NCBI RefSeq assembly: GCF_900290195.1
Contig: NZ_OLMF01000005.1
Span: forward strand, 62,001 to 126,000
Length of the DNA: 64,000 nt
Source: Anaerococcus marasmi
Lineage (GTDB): Bacteria; Bacillota; Clostridia; Tissierellales; Peptoniphilaceae
Direction: 5' to 3'
The notes beneath the pieces are model-generated. The model saw nothing but the letters and a program-made list of their open reading frames with translations. It had not been told where the DNA came from and did not search any database. A program made the position numbers and the translations under genes. Positions 27,572-36,418 of this stretch are shown in pieces. Within the stretch, counting starts at the first letter, position 1. Each line of letters starts with the position of its first letter.

Positions 27572-29536
27572 ATGTTCGTAGAAATTTTGGCCTTGATTGT
27601 GGCGATCCTCGCAGTATTATTTATGGGATTTACAATCAAATCAAAAATTATGCCTGTATCTGCAGGTAATAAGAGAATGACAGAAATTGCTTCTCATATT
27701 AAAGACGGCGCTATGACTTTCATAAGCCGTGAATATAAGTACATCGCAATATTTGTCGTAGTTGTATCAGTCCTAATAGCAATCTTCTTAAATATTAAGA
27801 TTATGATTTGCTATATTTTAGGATCAGTATTTTCAATGCTAGCAGGCTACATCGGTATGAGGGTTTCAACAGAAGCTAATGCTAGATGTGCTAATATGGC
27901 TCTTGAAGATGGAACAAATGGTGCTTTAAAGGTAGCATTTTCTGGTGGATCAGTAATGGGTTTTGCCGTTACAGGTCTTGGATTTTTAGGTATTATGATA
28001 ACTTACCTTGTGTATAGAGACCCAGCTATCCTAATGGGATATTCCCTAGGTGCTTCATCAGTAGCTCTTTTTGCAAGAGTTGGTGGTGGTATCTATACAA
28101 AGGCAGCTGACCTTGGAGCTGACCTTGTAGGTAAGGTTGAAGCAGGAATTCCAGAAGATGACCCAAGAAACCCAGCAGTTATCGCTGATAATGTAGGAGA
28201 TAACGTAGGAGACGTGGCAGGTATGGGTGCTGACCTTTTCGAGTCTTACTCAGGAGCAATCATCTCTGCGGTAACACTAGGTATTATAGCAAGCGGCGAT
28301 AGCGGAATGAAGTTTACCTTCTTCCTAGTTGCTATAGGAATTTTAGCTAGTATCTTCTCAAGCATTATGTTCTTGACTAAAAAGCACACCAACCCACAAA
28401 AATCTCTAATGAATACAATCTATGTTTCAGGAGGAATTGTTCTTGTTGCAAGCTTGATTCTTTCATTCTTTTATTTTAAGAGTCTAAATGCAGCTTTGGC
28501 TATCATAGTTGGTATTGTGGTAGGAATACTCGTAGGTCTTCTTACAGAATATTACACATCTGATAAGTATAAATATGTTAGAAACATCGCGGATGAATCT
28601 AAAACTGGTGTTGCCACAAACATTATCGCAGGACTTTCAACAGGTATGCTTTCAACAGTATTCCCAATTGTCCTAATTGCTTTGGGAATTATGGTTGCTT
28701 ACTGGGCTAATGGAGTATTTGGTATAGCGCTTTCTGCTGTAGGTATGCTTTCAACAACAGCAACAACTGTTACAGTTGACGCTTATGGACCAATCACAGA
28801 CAACGCTGGTGGAATTGCTGAAATGAGCTATCTTCCAGAAGGAGTTAGAGACATCACAGATGAGCTAGACTCAATTGGTAATACAACTGCCGCAATTGGT
28901 AAAGGATTTGCAATTGGATCAGCTGCCCTAACAGCACTTTCATTATTTGTAACATACTCAGAAACACTAGATCTTGGTGCAATTTCAATTCTTGATGCCA
29001 AGGTTGTTGCAGGAATGTTTATAGGAGCTATGCTTCCATTCCTATTTACAGCACTTACTATGAATTCAGTTGGTAAGGCTGCTACAGAAATGATCGAAGA
29101 AGTTAGAAGCCAATTTAGATCAGATGATAGAATCCTAAAGGGTGAAGTTGAACCAAACTATGCAAGATGTATTGATATTTCAACTACAGCTTCTCTTAAG
29201 GAAATGATCCTTCCAGGAGTTCTTGCAATAATCGTTCCAATCTTTGTAGGAAAAGTATTAGGACCATATGCCCTAGGAGGACTATTAGCAGGAGCCCTAG
29301 TTACTGGAGTACTAATGGCAATCTTTATGTCAAACTCTGGTGGAGCTTGGGATAATGCTAAAAAATATATCGAAACACTCCCAGGAGAAGATGGAAAAGG
29401 ATCAGATGCTCACAAGGCATCAGTTGTTGGAGATACTGTAGGTGACCCATTCAAGGATACATCAGGTCCATCTCTAAACATCCTTATCAAACTTATGACT
29501 GTAGTATCAGTTGTATGCGCAAACTTATTTATTTAA
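27572..29536 (+). CDS. hppA: Membrane-bound pyrophosphate-driven ion pump, K+-dependent type
   Basis: The 654-residue, roughly 16-helix enzyme couples pyrophosphate hydrolysis to ion export. The substrate loop [25 protein letters not shown] and the C-terminal [16 protein letters not shown] bear the Mg-PPi aspartates. [15 protein letters not shown] (about residue 436) has Ala at the position that is Lys in K+-independent enzymes, so it should need potassium. Whether it moves protons or sodium cannot be read reliably; the Thermotoga sodium pump has a similar layout. Monocistronic, behind TAGGAGG. Confidence 0.93.
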   Translation: MFVEILALIVAILAVLFMGFTIKSKIMPVSAGNKRMTEIASHIKDGAMTFISREYKYIAIFVVVVSVLIAIFLNIKIMICYILGSVFSMLAGYIGMRVSTEANARCANMALEDGTNGALKVAFSGGSVMGFAVTGLGFLGIMITYLVYRDPAILMGYSLGASSVALFARVGGGIYTKAADLGADLVGKVEAGIPEDDPRNPAVIADNVGDNVGDVAGMGADLFESYSGAIISAVTLGIIASGDSGMKFTFFLVAIGILASIFSSIMFLTKKHTNPQKSLMNTIYVSGGIVLVASLILSFFYFKSLNAALAIIVGIVVGILVGLLTEYYTSDKYKYVRNIADESKTGVATNIIAGLSTGMLSTVFPIVLIALGIMVAYWANGVFGIALSAVGMLSTTATTVTVDAYGPITDNAGGIAEMSYLPEGVRDITDELDSIGNTTAAIGKGFAIGSAALTALSLFVTYSETLDLGAISILDAKVVAGMFIGAMLPFLFTALTMNSVGKAATEMIEEVRSQFRSDDRILKGEVEPNYARCIDISTTASLKEMILPGVLAIIVPIFVGKVLGPYALGGLLAGALVTGVLMAIFMSNSGGAWDNAKKYIETLPGEDGKGSDAHKASVVGDTVGDPFKDTSGPSLNILIKLMTVVSVVCANLFI

Positions 29537-29543
29537 GAAAATA

Positions 29544-29572
29544 TTTGACAAATCATCCATGACCTTGTAAAA
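29544..29572 (+). promoter_or_regulatory. Sigma-A promoter of the argG T-box operon
   Basis: TTGACA (29544-29549) and TAAAAT (29567-29572) have a 17-base spacer, placed just before the T-box leader. Confidence 0.85.
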
Positions 29573-29589
29573 TGTAATCAATCAATAGA

Positions 29590-29846
29590 TTTAGTTAGAA
29601 AATGTGTTGAAGAGAAGAGTAATTAATTTGAAGCTTCAAGCGAATCCCGATTGGTGCGAGGGGATAAGCAGACGGTTAATGAAAAGAACCTCAGAGCATA
29701 TAGGTCGATACAAGGAGACCTATACGGGGACTCCCGTTACAGAGTTAGAGTATGTTAGTACTTGATGAGGTCTATCTTGTGAAGGATAGATAAATATGGG
29801 TGGTATCACGAGCTTTCGTCCCTTTTGGGATGAGGGCTCTTTTTTG
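29590..29846 (+). promoter_or_regulatory. T-box riboswitch upstream of argG
   Basis: The leader has the ATCCCGATTGGTGCGAGGGGAT distal stem I loop in split form (29644-29664), a T-box sequence GGGTGGTATCACGAG (29798-29812) and a terminator. The specifier region reads TGAAAAGAACC. The codon AGA (29685-29687, Arg) fits the operon, while AAG (Lys) is the other reading. Uncharged tRNA should pair with the UGGU of the T-box and open transcription of argGH and the transporter. Confidence 0.9.
29810..29846 (+). terminator. T-box terminator stem
   Basis: GAGCTTTCGTCCC pairs with GGGATGAGGGCTC through several G-U pairs, followed by seven T residues. It overlaps the T-box sequence, as expected for alternate folding. 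Confidence 0.88.
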
Positions 29847-29909
29847 TTACCAGAAGAGTCTTAGGCACGTATAGCTAATATTGATTAATAAAAATTAAGG
29901 AGATTAAAA

Positions 29910-31142
29910 ATGAAACAAAACGAATATCAAATGTTAAAAGAAGCGAAAAAAGTTATACTTGCCTACTCAGGTGGGCTAGACACATCAGTCCTTACGACTT
30001 GGTTGCTGGAAAAGGGTGTAGGCGAAGTGGTTTGTGTATCAGTCGACTTAGGTCAGGTGGGAGATTCAGATAAGCTAAAAGAAAAGGCCCTAGGTCAAGG
30101 AGCTAGCAAGTTTTACAATGTCAATGTAGAAGATGAATTTATAGAAGAGTATGCCTACAAGTCCCTTCTCGCTGGAGCCAAATACGAAAACTTGTACCTA
30201 CTAGGAACTGCCATAGCTAGGCCACTTATAGCCAAGGTCTTAGTAGATATCTACGAAAAAGAAGGAGCAGATCTAATAGTACACGGTTGTACAGGAAAGG
30301 GAAATGACCAAATAAGATTTGAGCTTTCTATAGCAGCTCTAGATCCTAAGATTAAGGTCCTTGCTCCTTGGAGATTTTGGGATATCAAGGGTCGTAGCGA
30401 AGAAGAAGCCTATGCAGCAAGCCACGGCATCAAGCTAGATTTCACTAAGGAAGAAGACTACTCCATGGATGAGAATATCTGGCACCTATCCCACGAAGGT
30501 CTCGACCTAGAAAATCCAGAAAATGAAGCAGACCTTGACAAAATCCTCCATTGGATCACTCCGCCAGAAAAAGCTCCTGATAAGGCTGAAATTGTAGAAA
30601 TATCCTTTGAAAAAGGAAAACCTACTGCATTAAATGGTAAGAAACTTAAGGGAAGCGATATGGTTAAGGCCTTAAATAAAATCGCTGGAAGTCACGGAAT
30701 AGGAATCGATGATATGGTAGAAAGCAGGGTTGTTGGAATGAAGAGCAGGGGAGTATACGAAAACCCAGCAGCTAGTCTCCTATACTTCGCCTTGGAGAAA
30801 CTCCAATCAGTAACAATACATCCAGAAGCCCTAGCCTACAAGCAAAAGATGAGCCTTGATTATGCAAGTCTTGTCTATGAAGGAAAATGGATGACCCCAC
30901 TTAAGGAAGCTATGGACCTATTTATGGAAAAGGTAAATGAAAATACAAGCGGAAGTGTTAAGGTAAAACTATACAAGGGAAATATGTATCCTGCAGGAAT
31001 TTTTGCAGATAAGGCTTTATTTGATGAAGAACTTGCAACCTTCGAAGAAGATGATGTTTATAGCCAAGAAGATGCAACCGGCTTTATCAACCTCTTTGGT
31101 CTATCCACAAAGACTTATGCAGCAGTAATGAAAGAAGATTAG
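29910..31142 (+). CDS. argG: Argininosuccinate synthase
   Basis: The enzyme joins citrulline and aspartate using ATP. The 410-residue protein has the PP-loop VILAYSGGLDTSVL, the HGCTGKGNDQIRFE segment and GRSEEEAYA. Length is normal. It is the first gene after the T-box, 9 bases before argH. No argF or other early arginine genes are in the window, so citrulline may come from outside or from arginine deiminase reactions; that is inference. Confidence 0.96.
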   Translation: MKQNEYQMLKEAKKVILAYSGGLDTSVLTTWLLEKGVGEVVCVSVDLGQVGDSDKLKEKALGQGASKFYNVNVEDEFIEEYAYKSLLAGAKYENLYLLGTAIARPLIAKVLVDIYEKEGADLIVHGCTGKGNDQIRFELSIAALDPKIKVLAPWRFWDIKGRSEEEAYAASHGIKLDFTKEEDYSMDENIWHLSHEGLDLENPENEADLDKILHWITPPEKAPDKAEIVEISFEKGKPTALNGKKLKGSDMVKALNKIAGSHGIGIDDMVESRVVGMKSRGVYENPAASLLYFALEKLQSVTIHPEALAYKQKMSLDYASLVYEGKWMTPLKEAMDLFMEKVNENTSGSVKVKLYKGNMYPAGIFADKALFDEELATFEEDDVYSQEDATGFINLFGLSTKTYAAVMKED

Positions 31143-31151
31143 GAGAAATAA

Positions 31152-32525
31152 ATGAAGTTATGGAGCGGAATGCTTTCAGGTGAGTTGGATAAGCTTGCAG
31201 AAGAATTTAACGATTCGATAAAAATCGATAAAAGACTAGTATATTGTGATATAGAAGGATCTATCGCCCATGTAGAAATGCTCGGCAAAAACAATATAAT
31301 CTCAAATGAAGAAAAAGAAAAAATCATCACAGGTCTTTCTTTAATCTATAAGAATCTTAAAGAAGGCAAGGAAGAAGTCAACGAATCCTACGAGGATATC
31401 CATACCTTTGTTGAAGCAAGGCTTATCGAAGAGATCGGTCCTGTCGGTAAGAAAATGCACACAGCAAGGTCAAGGAACGATCAGGTTACAACAGATTTTA
31501 AACTTTATCTAAGAGATGAGTGTGAAAATATCCTAGAAGATATCAAGGATTATCTGGCATCTCTTATAAAACTTGCTGAGAAAAACACCAAGACCATAAT
31601 GCCAGGCTATACCCACCTTCAGGCAGCCCAAGCCGTAACTTTCGCCCACCACCTCATGGCTTACGCTATGATGGGATTAAGAGATATAGAAAGAATAAAG
31701 TTCTTTAGGCAAAGGATGAACGAGCTTCCACTGGGAGCTTGTGCCCTAGCGGGTACTACCTATGATATAGATAGGGACTTTGTCAAAGATAAGCTAGGAT
31801 TTACATCTCTTATGCAAAACTCCATGGATGCAGTAAGCGATAGGGATTATGTGATTGAATTATCTTCGATTATATCCCTTATATCTATCCACCTATCTAG
31901 ACTTTCAGAAGAGCTAATAATATTTTCCTCCCAACCTTACTCATTTGTAAGAATCGACGATAAATATTCTACAGGCTCTTCCATTATGCCCCAGAAGAAA
32001 AATCCTGATATGGCTGAGCTTATAAGGGCTAAAGCAGCAAGACTTATTGCAAATACAAATCAGTCAATGGTTATGATGAAGGGCCTTCCTCTTGCTTATT
32101 CTAAGGATATGCAGGAAGATAAGGAAGGAATATTTGAAAGTATAGATACCATTAGGGCTATGCTTAAAATAATGGCAGGACAGATAGAAAGCCTTAAGGT
32201 CAACAAGGAGAAGATGCTAGCTGCCTCTAAGGAGGGCTATCTTAACGCAACTGACGTAGCGGATTATCTCGTTGGGAAGAATCTCTCCTTTAGGGATGCC
32301 CACCATATATCAGCAAGGCTTGTAAAATACGCCATGGAAAAAAATCTGTGCTTGGAAGATCTTCCCCTAGAAATTTATAAAAATGAATCGGACTTATTTG
32401 AAGAAGATATCTACCAAGCTATAGATTTATACACATCGGTAAACAAGAGAGATTCCCTAGGTGGACCTAGTGAGAAAGAAGTTCTAAGGCAGATCGCCTA
32501 TGTAAAGGAAAAATTAGAAAGGTAA
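31152..32525 (+). CDS. argH: Argininosuccinate lyase
   Basis: The 457-residue enzyme releases arginine and fumarate from argininosuccinate. It has LWSGMLSGELDKLAEEFN at the start and HTARSRNDQV. The fumarase-superfamily signature GSSIMPQKKNPD holds the catalytic serine loop. It follows argG by 9 bases and precedes the transporter by 3, so the four genes form one unit. Confidence 0.96.
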   Translation: MKLWSGMLSGELDKLAEEFNDSIKIDKRLVYCDIEGSIAHVEMLGKNNIISNEEKEKIITGLSLIYKNLKEGKEEVNESYEDIHTFVEARLIEEIGPVGKKMHTARSRNDQVTTDFKLYLRDECENILEDIKDYLASLIKLAEKNTKTIMPGYTHLQAAQAVTFAHHLMAYAMMGLRDIERIKFFRQRMNELPLGACALAGTTYDIDRDFVKDKLGFTSLMQNSMDAVSDRDYVIELSSIISLISIHLSRLSEELIIFSSQPYSFVRIDDKYSTGSSIMPQKKNPDMAELIRAKAARLIANTNQSMVMMKGLPLAYSKDMQEDKEGIFESIDTIRAMLKIMAGQIESLKVNKEKMLAASKEGYLNATDVADYLVGKNLSFRDAHHISARLVKYAMEKNLCLEDLPLEIYKNESDLFEEDIYQAIDLYTSVNKRDSLGGPSEKEVLRQIAYVKEKLER

Positions 32526-32528
32526 GTT

Positions 32529-34001
32529 ATGAAAAACAAAAAATATGGACTACTGGCTATGCTTTTGGCTCTACTTGTACTTATACCAACAAAAGCATTT
32601 GCAGAAGAAAAAATAGTAGATGATGGAGTGATAGACTTAGGTACAAGCGCAGACTTCCCTCCTTATGAATACTATGAAGGAGACGAGATCGTAGGAATTG
32701 ACCCTGATATAGTTAAGGCAATAGCCGATGAGTTAGGCCTTGAGGTTAAACTTCACGACATGGACTTTAATAATATCATAGCAAGTATCCAATCAGGTAA
32801 GGTCGACGGAGGAGCAGCAGGATTTACAGTAACTGAAGAAAGAAAGAAATCTGTAAACTTTACCGAACCCTTTGCCAAGACTAGCCAAATTATAGTAAAG
32901 AGAAAAGACTCTGATATAGAAGAAATCGAAGATTTGGAAGGGAAAAAACTAGGAACCCAACTGGGATCTATCGGAGACACCATAGCAAAAGACGATTTCA
33001 GAGAAGAAAATGTATCTTCCTTTAATAAGGTCCCAGATGCTATCCTCTCCCTTCAAAGTAAGAAAATAGACGCTGTAATCTTAGATAAGCAAAGTGCAGA
33101 AAACTTCGTAAATGCTAACAAAGATCTAGAAATAGTAGATACACCATATCTTGAAGAAGAATATGCCATAGCAGTTAATAAAGATAATCCTGTCCTTCTA
33201 GAAAAAATGAACGAAGCTATCGCAAAGCTTAAAGAAGAGGGAGAAATTGACAAAATAATGGCCAAATACCAAGGTCCTTTTGAAGTTGAAGAAAGTAAGG
33301 GACTTATTGGCAGATTCAAATCAACAATTATCGATAATGGATCTTATAAATATCTATTAGACGGCCTAAAAATAACAGCGAAAGTAACAGTATGCGCCCT
33401 AATCCTTTCCTTTGTCTTAGGACTTATTATTGCCCTAGTTAGGTCTGCAAAGATTGACATTGGAGATGAACTAAGAGGGATTCCAAAATTCCTACTTGCT
33501 CTATTAGATAAAATATTCGCAATATTTGTATCAATAATCCGTGGAACACCTTCCACAATCCAACTTTTGATAATGTTTAATGTAATCCTAGTAAACCTAG
33601 ATAACTTAGTTCTAGTAGCTATAATTTCCTTTGCCTTAAACTCATCAGCCTACATGGCGGAGCTATTTAGGGGAGGAATTAACTCAGTTAACAAGGGAGA
33701 AAAAGAAGCAGCAAGAAGTCTTGGCCTATCCAACCTACAAATGATGAAAAAGGTAGTAATGCCACAAGCTGTCAAAAACTCTTTGCCAGCCTTAGGTAAC
33801 GAAGTTATAACCCTATTTAAGGAAACATCAATAGCAGGCTTTATAGGACTTGCTGATCTTACAAGGGGTGCATCAATCGTAATAAGTCAAACCTTTGATG
33901 CAGCAACAGCCTACTTCTCCGCAGCTATAATCTATCTTGTCATAGTCCTAGTTATGGAGAAAATATTCAAAGAACTAGAGAAAGGATTCCTATATGCTTA
34001 A
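32529..34001 (+). CDS. Amino-acid ABC transporter, binding domain fused to permease
   Basis: The 490-residue protein begins with a signal sequence ([18 protein letters not shown]). A family 3 solute-binding domain follows (about residues 30-258; [26 protein letters not shown]). The permease domain spans about 280-485 with the EAA loop [23 protein letters not shown]. The fused format tethers the binder to its channel, as in GlnP-type systems. Its place behind argGH and the Arg-type T-box suggests arginine, citrulline or a related amino acid. The end overlaps the ATPase gene by 8 bases. Confidence 0.9.
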   Translation: MKNKKYGLLAMLLALLVLIPTKAFAEEKIVDDGVIDLGTSADFPPYEYYEGDEIVGIDPDIVKAIADELGLEVKLHDMDFNNIIASIQSGKVDGGAAGFTVTEERKKSVNFTEPFAKTSQIIVKRKDSDIEEIEDLEGKKLGTQLGSIGDTIAKDDFREENVSSFNKVPDAILSLQSKKIDAVILDKQSAENFVNANKDLEIVDTPYLEEEYAIAVNKDNPVLLEKMNEAIAKLKEEGEIDKIMAKYQGPFEVEESKGLIGRFKSTIIDNGSYKYLLDGLKITAKVTVCALILSFVLGLIIALVRSAKIDIGDELRGIPKFLLALLDKIFAIFVSIIRGTPSTIQLLIMFNVILVNLDNLVLVAIISFALNSSAYMAELFRGGINSVNKGEKEAARSLGLSNLQMMKKVVMPQAVKNSLPALGNEVITLFKETSIAGFIGLADLTRGASIVISQTFDAATAYFSAAIIYLVIVLVMEKIFKELEKGFLYA

Positions 34002-34719
34002 AGTAAAAAATGTAGAAAAATCATTCGATGAATTGAAAGTCCTAAACGGTATCGACTTAGATGTCGACAAAAAGGACGTAATATCAATCATAGGCCCATC
34101 TGGTTCTGGAAAGTCAACCTTCCTTCGTTGCCTTAACCTTCTAGAAAAACCAGATTCGGGAGATATTTACTTCGAAGAGAAGAAAATCAACGATAATAAT
34201 GTAGATATAAACAAACTCAGGGAAGAGATAGGAATGGTATTTCAAAACTTCAACCTATTTTCCAATATGTCTATCATCGATAACCTTACCCTCGCTCCAG
34301 TAATGAGAGGGAAGATGAACAAGAAAGAGGCAGAAGATGAGGCCATGAAGCTTTTAGAAAGAATAGGTCTTTCAAGCAAAAAAGACGTTTATCCAGTAAG
34401 CCTATCTGGTGGACAGAAGCAAAGGGTAGCTATAGCAAGGGCTCTTATGATGAAGCCAAAGCTCATGCTCTTTGATGAACCAACAAGCGCTCTCGATCCA
34501 GAAATGGTAGGAGAGGTCCTAGAACTTATGAAAGAGCTTGCTCACGACGGGATGACCATGGTTGTAGTAACTCACGAGATGGGCTTTGCTAGAGAAGTAT
34601 CAAACAAAGTAATCTTTATGGACAAGGGAGAGGTCGTAGAGACATCAGAAAATCCAGAAGACTTCTTCCAAAATCCGAAAGAAGAACGTAGCAAACAATT
34701 TTTGTCCATGGTTTTATAA
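33994..34719 (+). CDS. Amino-acid ABC transporter ATP-binding protein
   Basis: The 241-residue ATPase has Walker [10 protein letters not shown], the Q-loop VFQNFNLF, signature [10 protein letters not shown] and Walker [20 protein letters not shown]. This closely matches the GlnQ/ArtM class. It energises the fused binding-permease protein whose gene overlaps it and is the last gene of the T-box operon. Confidence 0.94.
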   Translation: MLKVKNVEKSFDELKVLNGIDLDVDKKDVISIIGPSGSGKSTFLRCLNLLEKPDSGDIYFEEKKINDNNVDINKLREEIGMVFQNFNLFSNMSIIDNLTLAPVMRGKMNKKEAEDEAMKLLERIGLSSKKDVYPVSLSGGQKQRVAIARALMMKPKLMLFDEPTSALDPEMVGEVLELMKELAHDGMTMVVVTHEMGFAREVSNKVIFMDKGEVVETSENPEDFFQNPKEERSKQFLSMVL

Positions 34720-34725
34720 AAAAAC

Positions 34726-34754
34726 TTGACAAAAGGAAAAAATAAGTGTATTAT
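34726..34754 (+). promoter_or_regulatory. Sigma-A promoter of tRNA-Leu
   Basis: TTGACA (34726-34731), 17 bases, then TATTAT (34749-34754), about 18 bases before the mature tRNA. Confidence 0.85.
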
Positions 34755-34771
34755 ATAAAAGTAATACACGA

Positions 34772-34862
34772 GCGGGATTGGCGGAATTGGCAGACGCGCA
34801 AGACTAAGGATCTTGTGACCGGTTTTAAGGTCGTGGAAGTTCAAGTCTTCTATCCCGCACCA
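34772..34862 (+). tRNA. tRNA-Leu (AAG)
   Basis: The acceptor GCGGGAT pairs with ATCCCGC, and CCA is encoded at 34860-34862. A long variable arm (GACC...GGTC) marks a class II tRNA. The anticodon arm CAAGA-CTAAGGA-TCTTG puts AAG at the anticodon, with G37 as expected for CUN-reading leucine tRNAs. A34 is uncommon in bacteria outside tRNA-Arg(ACG). Confidence 0.93.
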
Positions 34863-34866
34863 AATC

Positions 34867-34893
34867 AGCACCTTATAAGTGAGGTGCTTTTTG
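34867..34893 (+). terminator. Terminator of tRNA-Leu
   Basis: AGCACCT and AGGTGCT form a 7-bp stem followed by TTTTTG. Confidence 0.85.
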
Positions 34894-34908
34894 TTTACCC
34901 TTTAATCC

Positions 34909-34936
34909 TTGATTTTAAGGATTATTAAAATATAAT
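34909..34936 (+). promoter_or_regulatory. Promoter of a candidate small RNA
   Basis: TTGATT (34909-34914), a 16-base spacer and a perfect TATAAT (34931-34936). No coding region follows. Confidence 0.7.
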
Positions 34937-34942
34937 AATCTT

Positions 34943-35057
34943 AAGAGAAGCGACCTCTTAACAAAGCCACAAAGCTCTCAAACTTTGTGATATTAGTGAA
35001 TATCAATAGTTCCCAAATGGGCATACAAAAAGCAGGGGCTCAGTCCTGCTTTTTGTT
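34943..35057 (+). ncRNA. Candidate small RNA made of serial hairpins
   Basis: Between its own promoter and a strong terminator lie about 115 bases with no open frame. They hold four short hairpins: AAGAG/CTCTT, CACAAAG/CTTTGTG, GATATT-AGTG-AATATC and CCC-AAAT-GGG. The terminator is AAAAAGCAGG/CCTGCTTTTT (35027-35054). It does not match 6S, SRP or tmRNA as I know them. Directly after it comes a group II intron. Confidence 0.6.
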
Positions 35058-35062
35058 TTTAT

Positions 35063-35643
35063 GTATGACGGGCATGTTCTAATGCTGGGGTGAAATTCCC
35101 TACAGAGCGTAGTTACCAACGAATCTAATAGCGATCCCGAAGTTTTAGGTGGCGACATCTAGGAGAGAAGAACGGGTAGCGAAATCGTGGTTTGACGAAC
35201 AGGAACAGAATATAAGGCGTAGCAGGCGGGCAAGCTAGCTAAAGATAGCAAAGACCCAAAAGGTAACCGTAAACCCAAAGCGTAAATTCTGCGAGTAAAC
35301 GATGAAAGTATTAGGACTTATCCCGTGAGGTCTCATAGACGACACAGTAGTAACAACGAACTATGAGAAGTCAGCAGACTCCATAGTAGTGAAGAAGTTT
35401 CTGTAATGGAAATGGAGCGAAGGGAGGAACGATATTTATTGTAATATTTGAAAAGGATAGACTATGACTTGATGGAATACAAGGAATGACGTATTCATTT
35501 CTCAAGGTTCGGATACAAAAAGAATAAAGTTAAATAGAAACATCAGTAATAAATAATATGATACAAGAAAATATTGAACCGCCGTATGCCGAACGGCACG
35601 TACGGGTGGTGTGAGAGGGGCTATAACTTAGCCCCTACTCGAT
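35063..35643 (+). mobile_element. ORF-less group IIC intron
   Basis: The 5' end GTATGACGGGCATG corresponds to the GUGUGCCCGGCAUG start of the Oceanobacillus iheyensis IIC intron. Domain V (35577-35619) contains CCGCCGTATGCC-GAAC-GGCACGTACGG with the CGC triad of class IIC and is followed by GTGTGAGAGG. A domain VI hairpin (GGGGCTA/TAGCCCC) then runs to a CGAT end. Domain I-III text such as GGTGGCGACAT and GAAGTCAGCAGA is recognisable. No reverse transcriptase or maturase frame is present in domain IV. It sits 8 bases behind a terminator stem and its T-run, a usual landing site for class C introns. Confidence 0.85.
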
Positions 35644-35836
35644 TGGGTAAATTGTGGTCAAAATTATAATTGACTTTAAAAGATTTATTCAAAAGGCAAT
35701 CATTAACAGAGCCAATAAAAAGGAAATATAAGTTTATTTACTACTTCAAATATCACAAGCATATAATTTAATAATATAGCAAAATAAAATTTAAAATATA
35801 CACTATTTAGTCTATTTTTTAACTAACCAAAAAAAT
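35644..35836. other. AT-rich gap between intron and repeat
   Basis: About 190 bases without a recognisable gene or strong secondary structure. Confidence 0.4.
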
Positions 35837-36031
35837 GGGGCTGTTGCTAGATTATGAATAATTATCGTCCCATCATTAGAAGGTTCCATTAGGAAATTTT
35901 ACTTCTCCTTGCCGGTGGGCATATCAGTGCCTGCCGGCTGATGGAGGCATGTAGCCCGTAGGCTTTGTGATACTTTTCGCGGAGGTTCTTCTAATGATAT
36001 TGGGATGATTTATTCATTCTGCAACAGCCCC
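35837..36031. repeat. MITE-like palindromic element, copy C
   Basis: The ends are perfect inverted repeats: GGGGCTGTTGC at 35837 and GCAACAGCCCC ending at 36031. The arms pair over about 60 bases. CGTCCCATCATTAGAAGGTT in one arm answers AAGAACCTCC...CATCCCAA in the other. Compared with copy A (TACC in both arms) this copy has TCCC in both arms, so pairing is kept. No coding capacity. Confidence 0.85.
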
Positions 36032-36134
36032 ATATCCTCATTGATATTAATGAGGATTGGATTACATCTCCTAAATTGTATATTAAAATGAAATAGTTAA
36101 TATTGTAATAGTAAATTCACACAATATTATGGAC

Positions 36135-36163
36135 TTGACTATAAAATAAAAATAAGGTAAGAT
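36135..36163 (+). promoter_or_regulatory. Promoter of the RiPP precursor gene
   Basis: TTGACT (36135-36140), 17 bases, TAAGAT (36158-36163), about 30 bases before the precursor ATG. Confidence 0.75.
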
Positions 36164-36194
36164 AATAGAAAACATTTTCATGAAAGGAGTCATT

Positions 36195-36278
36195 ATGAAG
36201 TATAAAAGAGTAGATAGAAAATACAAGCCTTCACGTATTAATAATAATTGTAATAATAACTGTTCTGAACCTAAGTAA
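36195..36278 (+). CDS. Short Cys/Asn-rich peptide, probable RiPP precursor
   Basis: A 27-residue frame starts at ATG 36195, 5 bases after AAGGAG. The N-terminal part is basic and aromatic (YKRVDRKYKP), which could serve as a recognition leader. The rest reads SRINNNCNNNCSEPK, with two cysteines three residues apart among six asparagines. A gene for a radical SAM/SPASM enzyme and one for an ABC exporter follow, and a strong promoter precedes it. Cys plus Asn is a known pair for thioether formation in sactipeptides such as ruminococcin C, so CNNNC is a plausible cross-link core. I know no described precursor of this form. Coding status rests on start signals and context. Confidence 0.75.
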   Translation: MKYKRVDRKYKPSRINNNCNNNCSEPK

Positions 36279-36300
36279 AAACAAATAAAAACGAAGTTAA

Positions 36301-36387
36301 AATATTGCCTCACCATTAAAATAATGTTTATATATTATATTTTAAAGATTTAATACATAATTTAAAATGGTGGGGCTAATATTTTAT
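36301..36387 (+). terminator. Attenuator hairpin between precursor and maturase genes
   Basis: AATATTGCCTCACCATT (36301-36317) pairs with AATGGTGGGGCTAATATT (36366-36383) apart from one bulge and one G-U. The AT-rich loop is about 48 bases and TTATT follows. Partial termination here would give more precursor than enzyme message. Confidence 0.65.
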
Positions 36388-36418
36388 TCATGATTTCTTA
36401 TTAGAGAAGGGATTATAT

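Noticed and set aside
35063-35643. Ribosomal RNA fragment or coding gene in the GC-richer block after tRNA-Leu
   Set aside because: Domain V and VI motifs and the terminator-adjacent site identify a group IIC intron. No long frame is present.
36083-36316. A 77-codon minus-strand frame covering the RiPP precursor gene
   Set aside because: It lacks a ribosome site and family features, whereas the plus-strand 27-codon gene has promoter, ribosome site and context.
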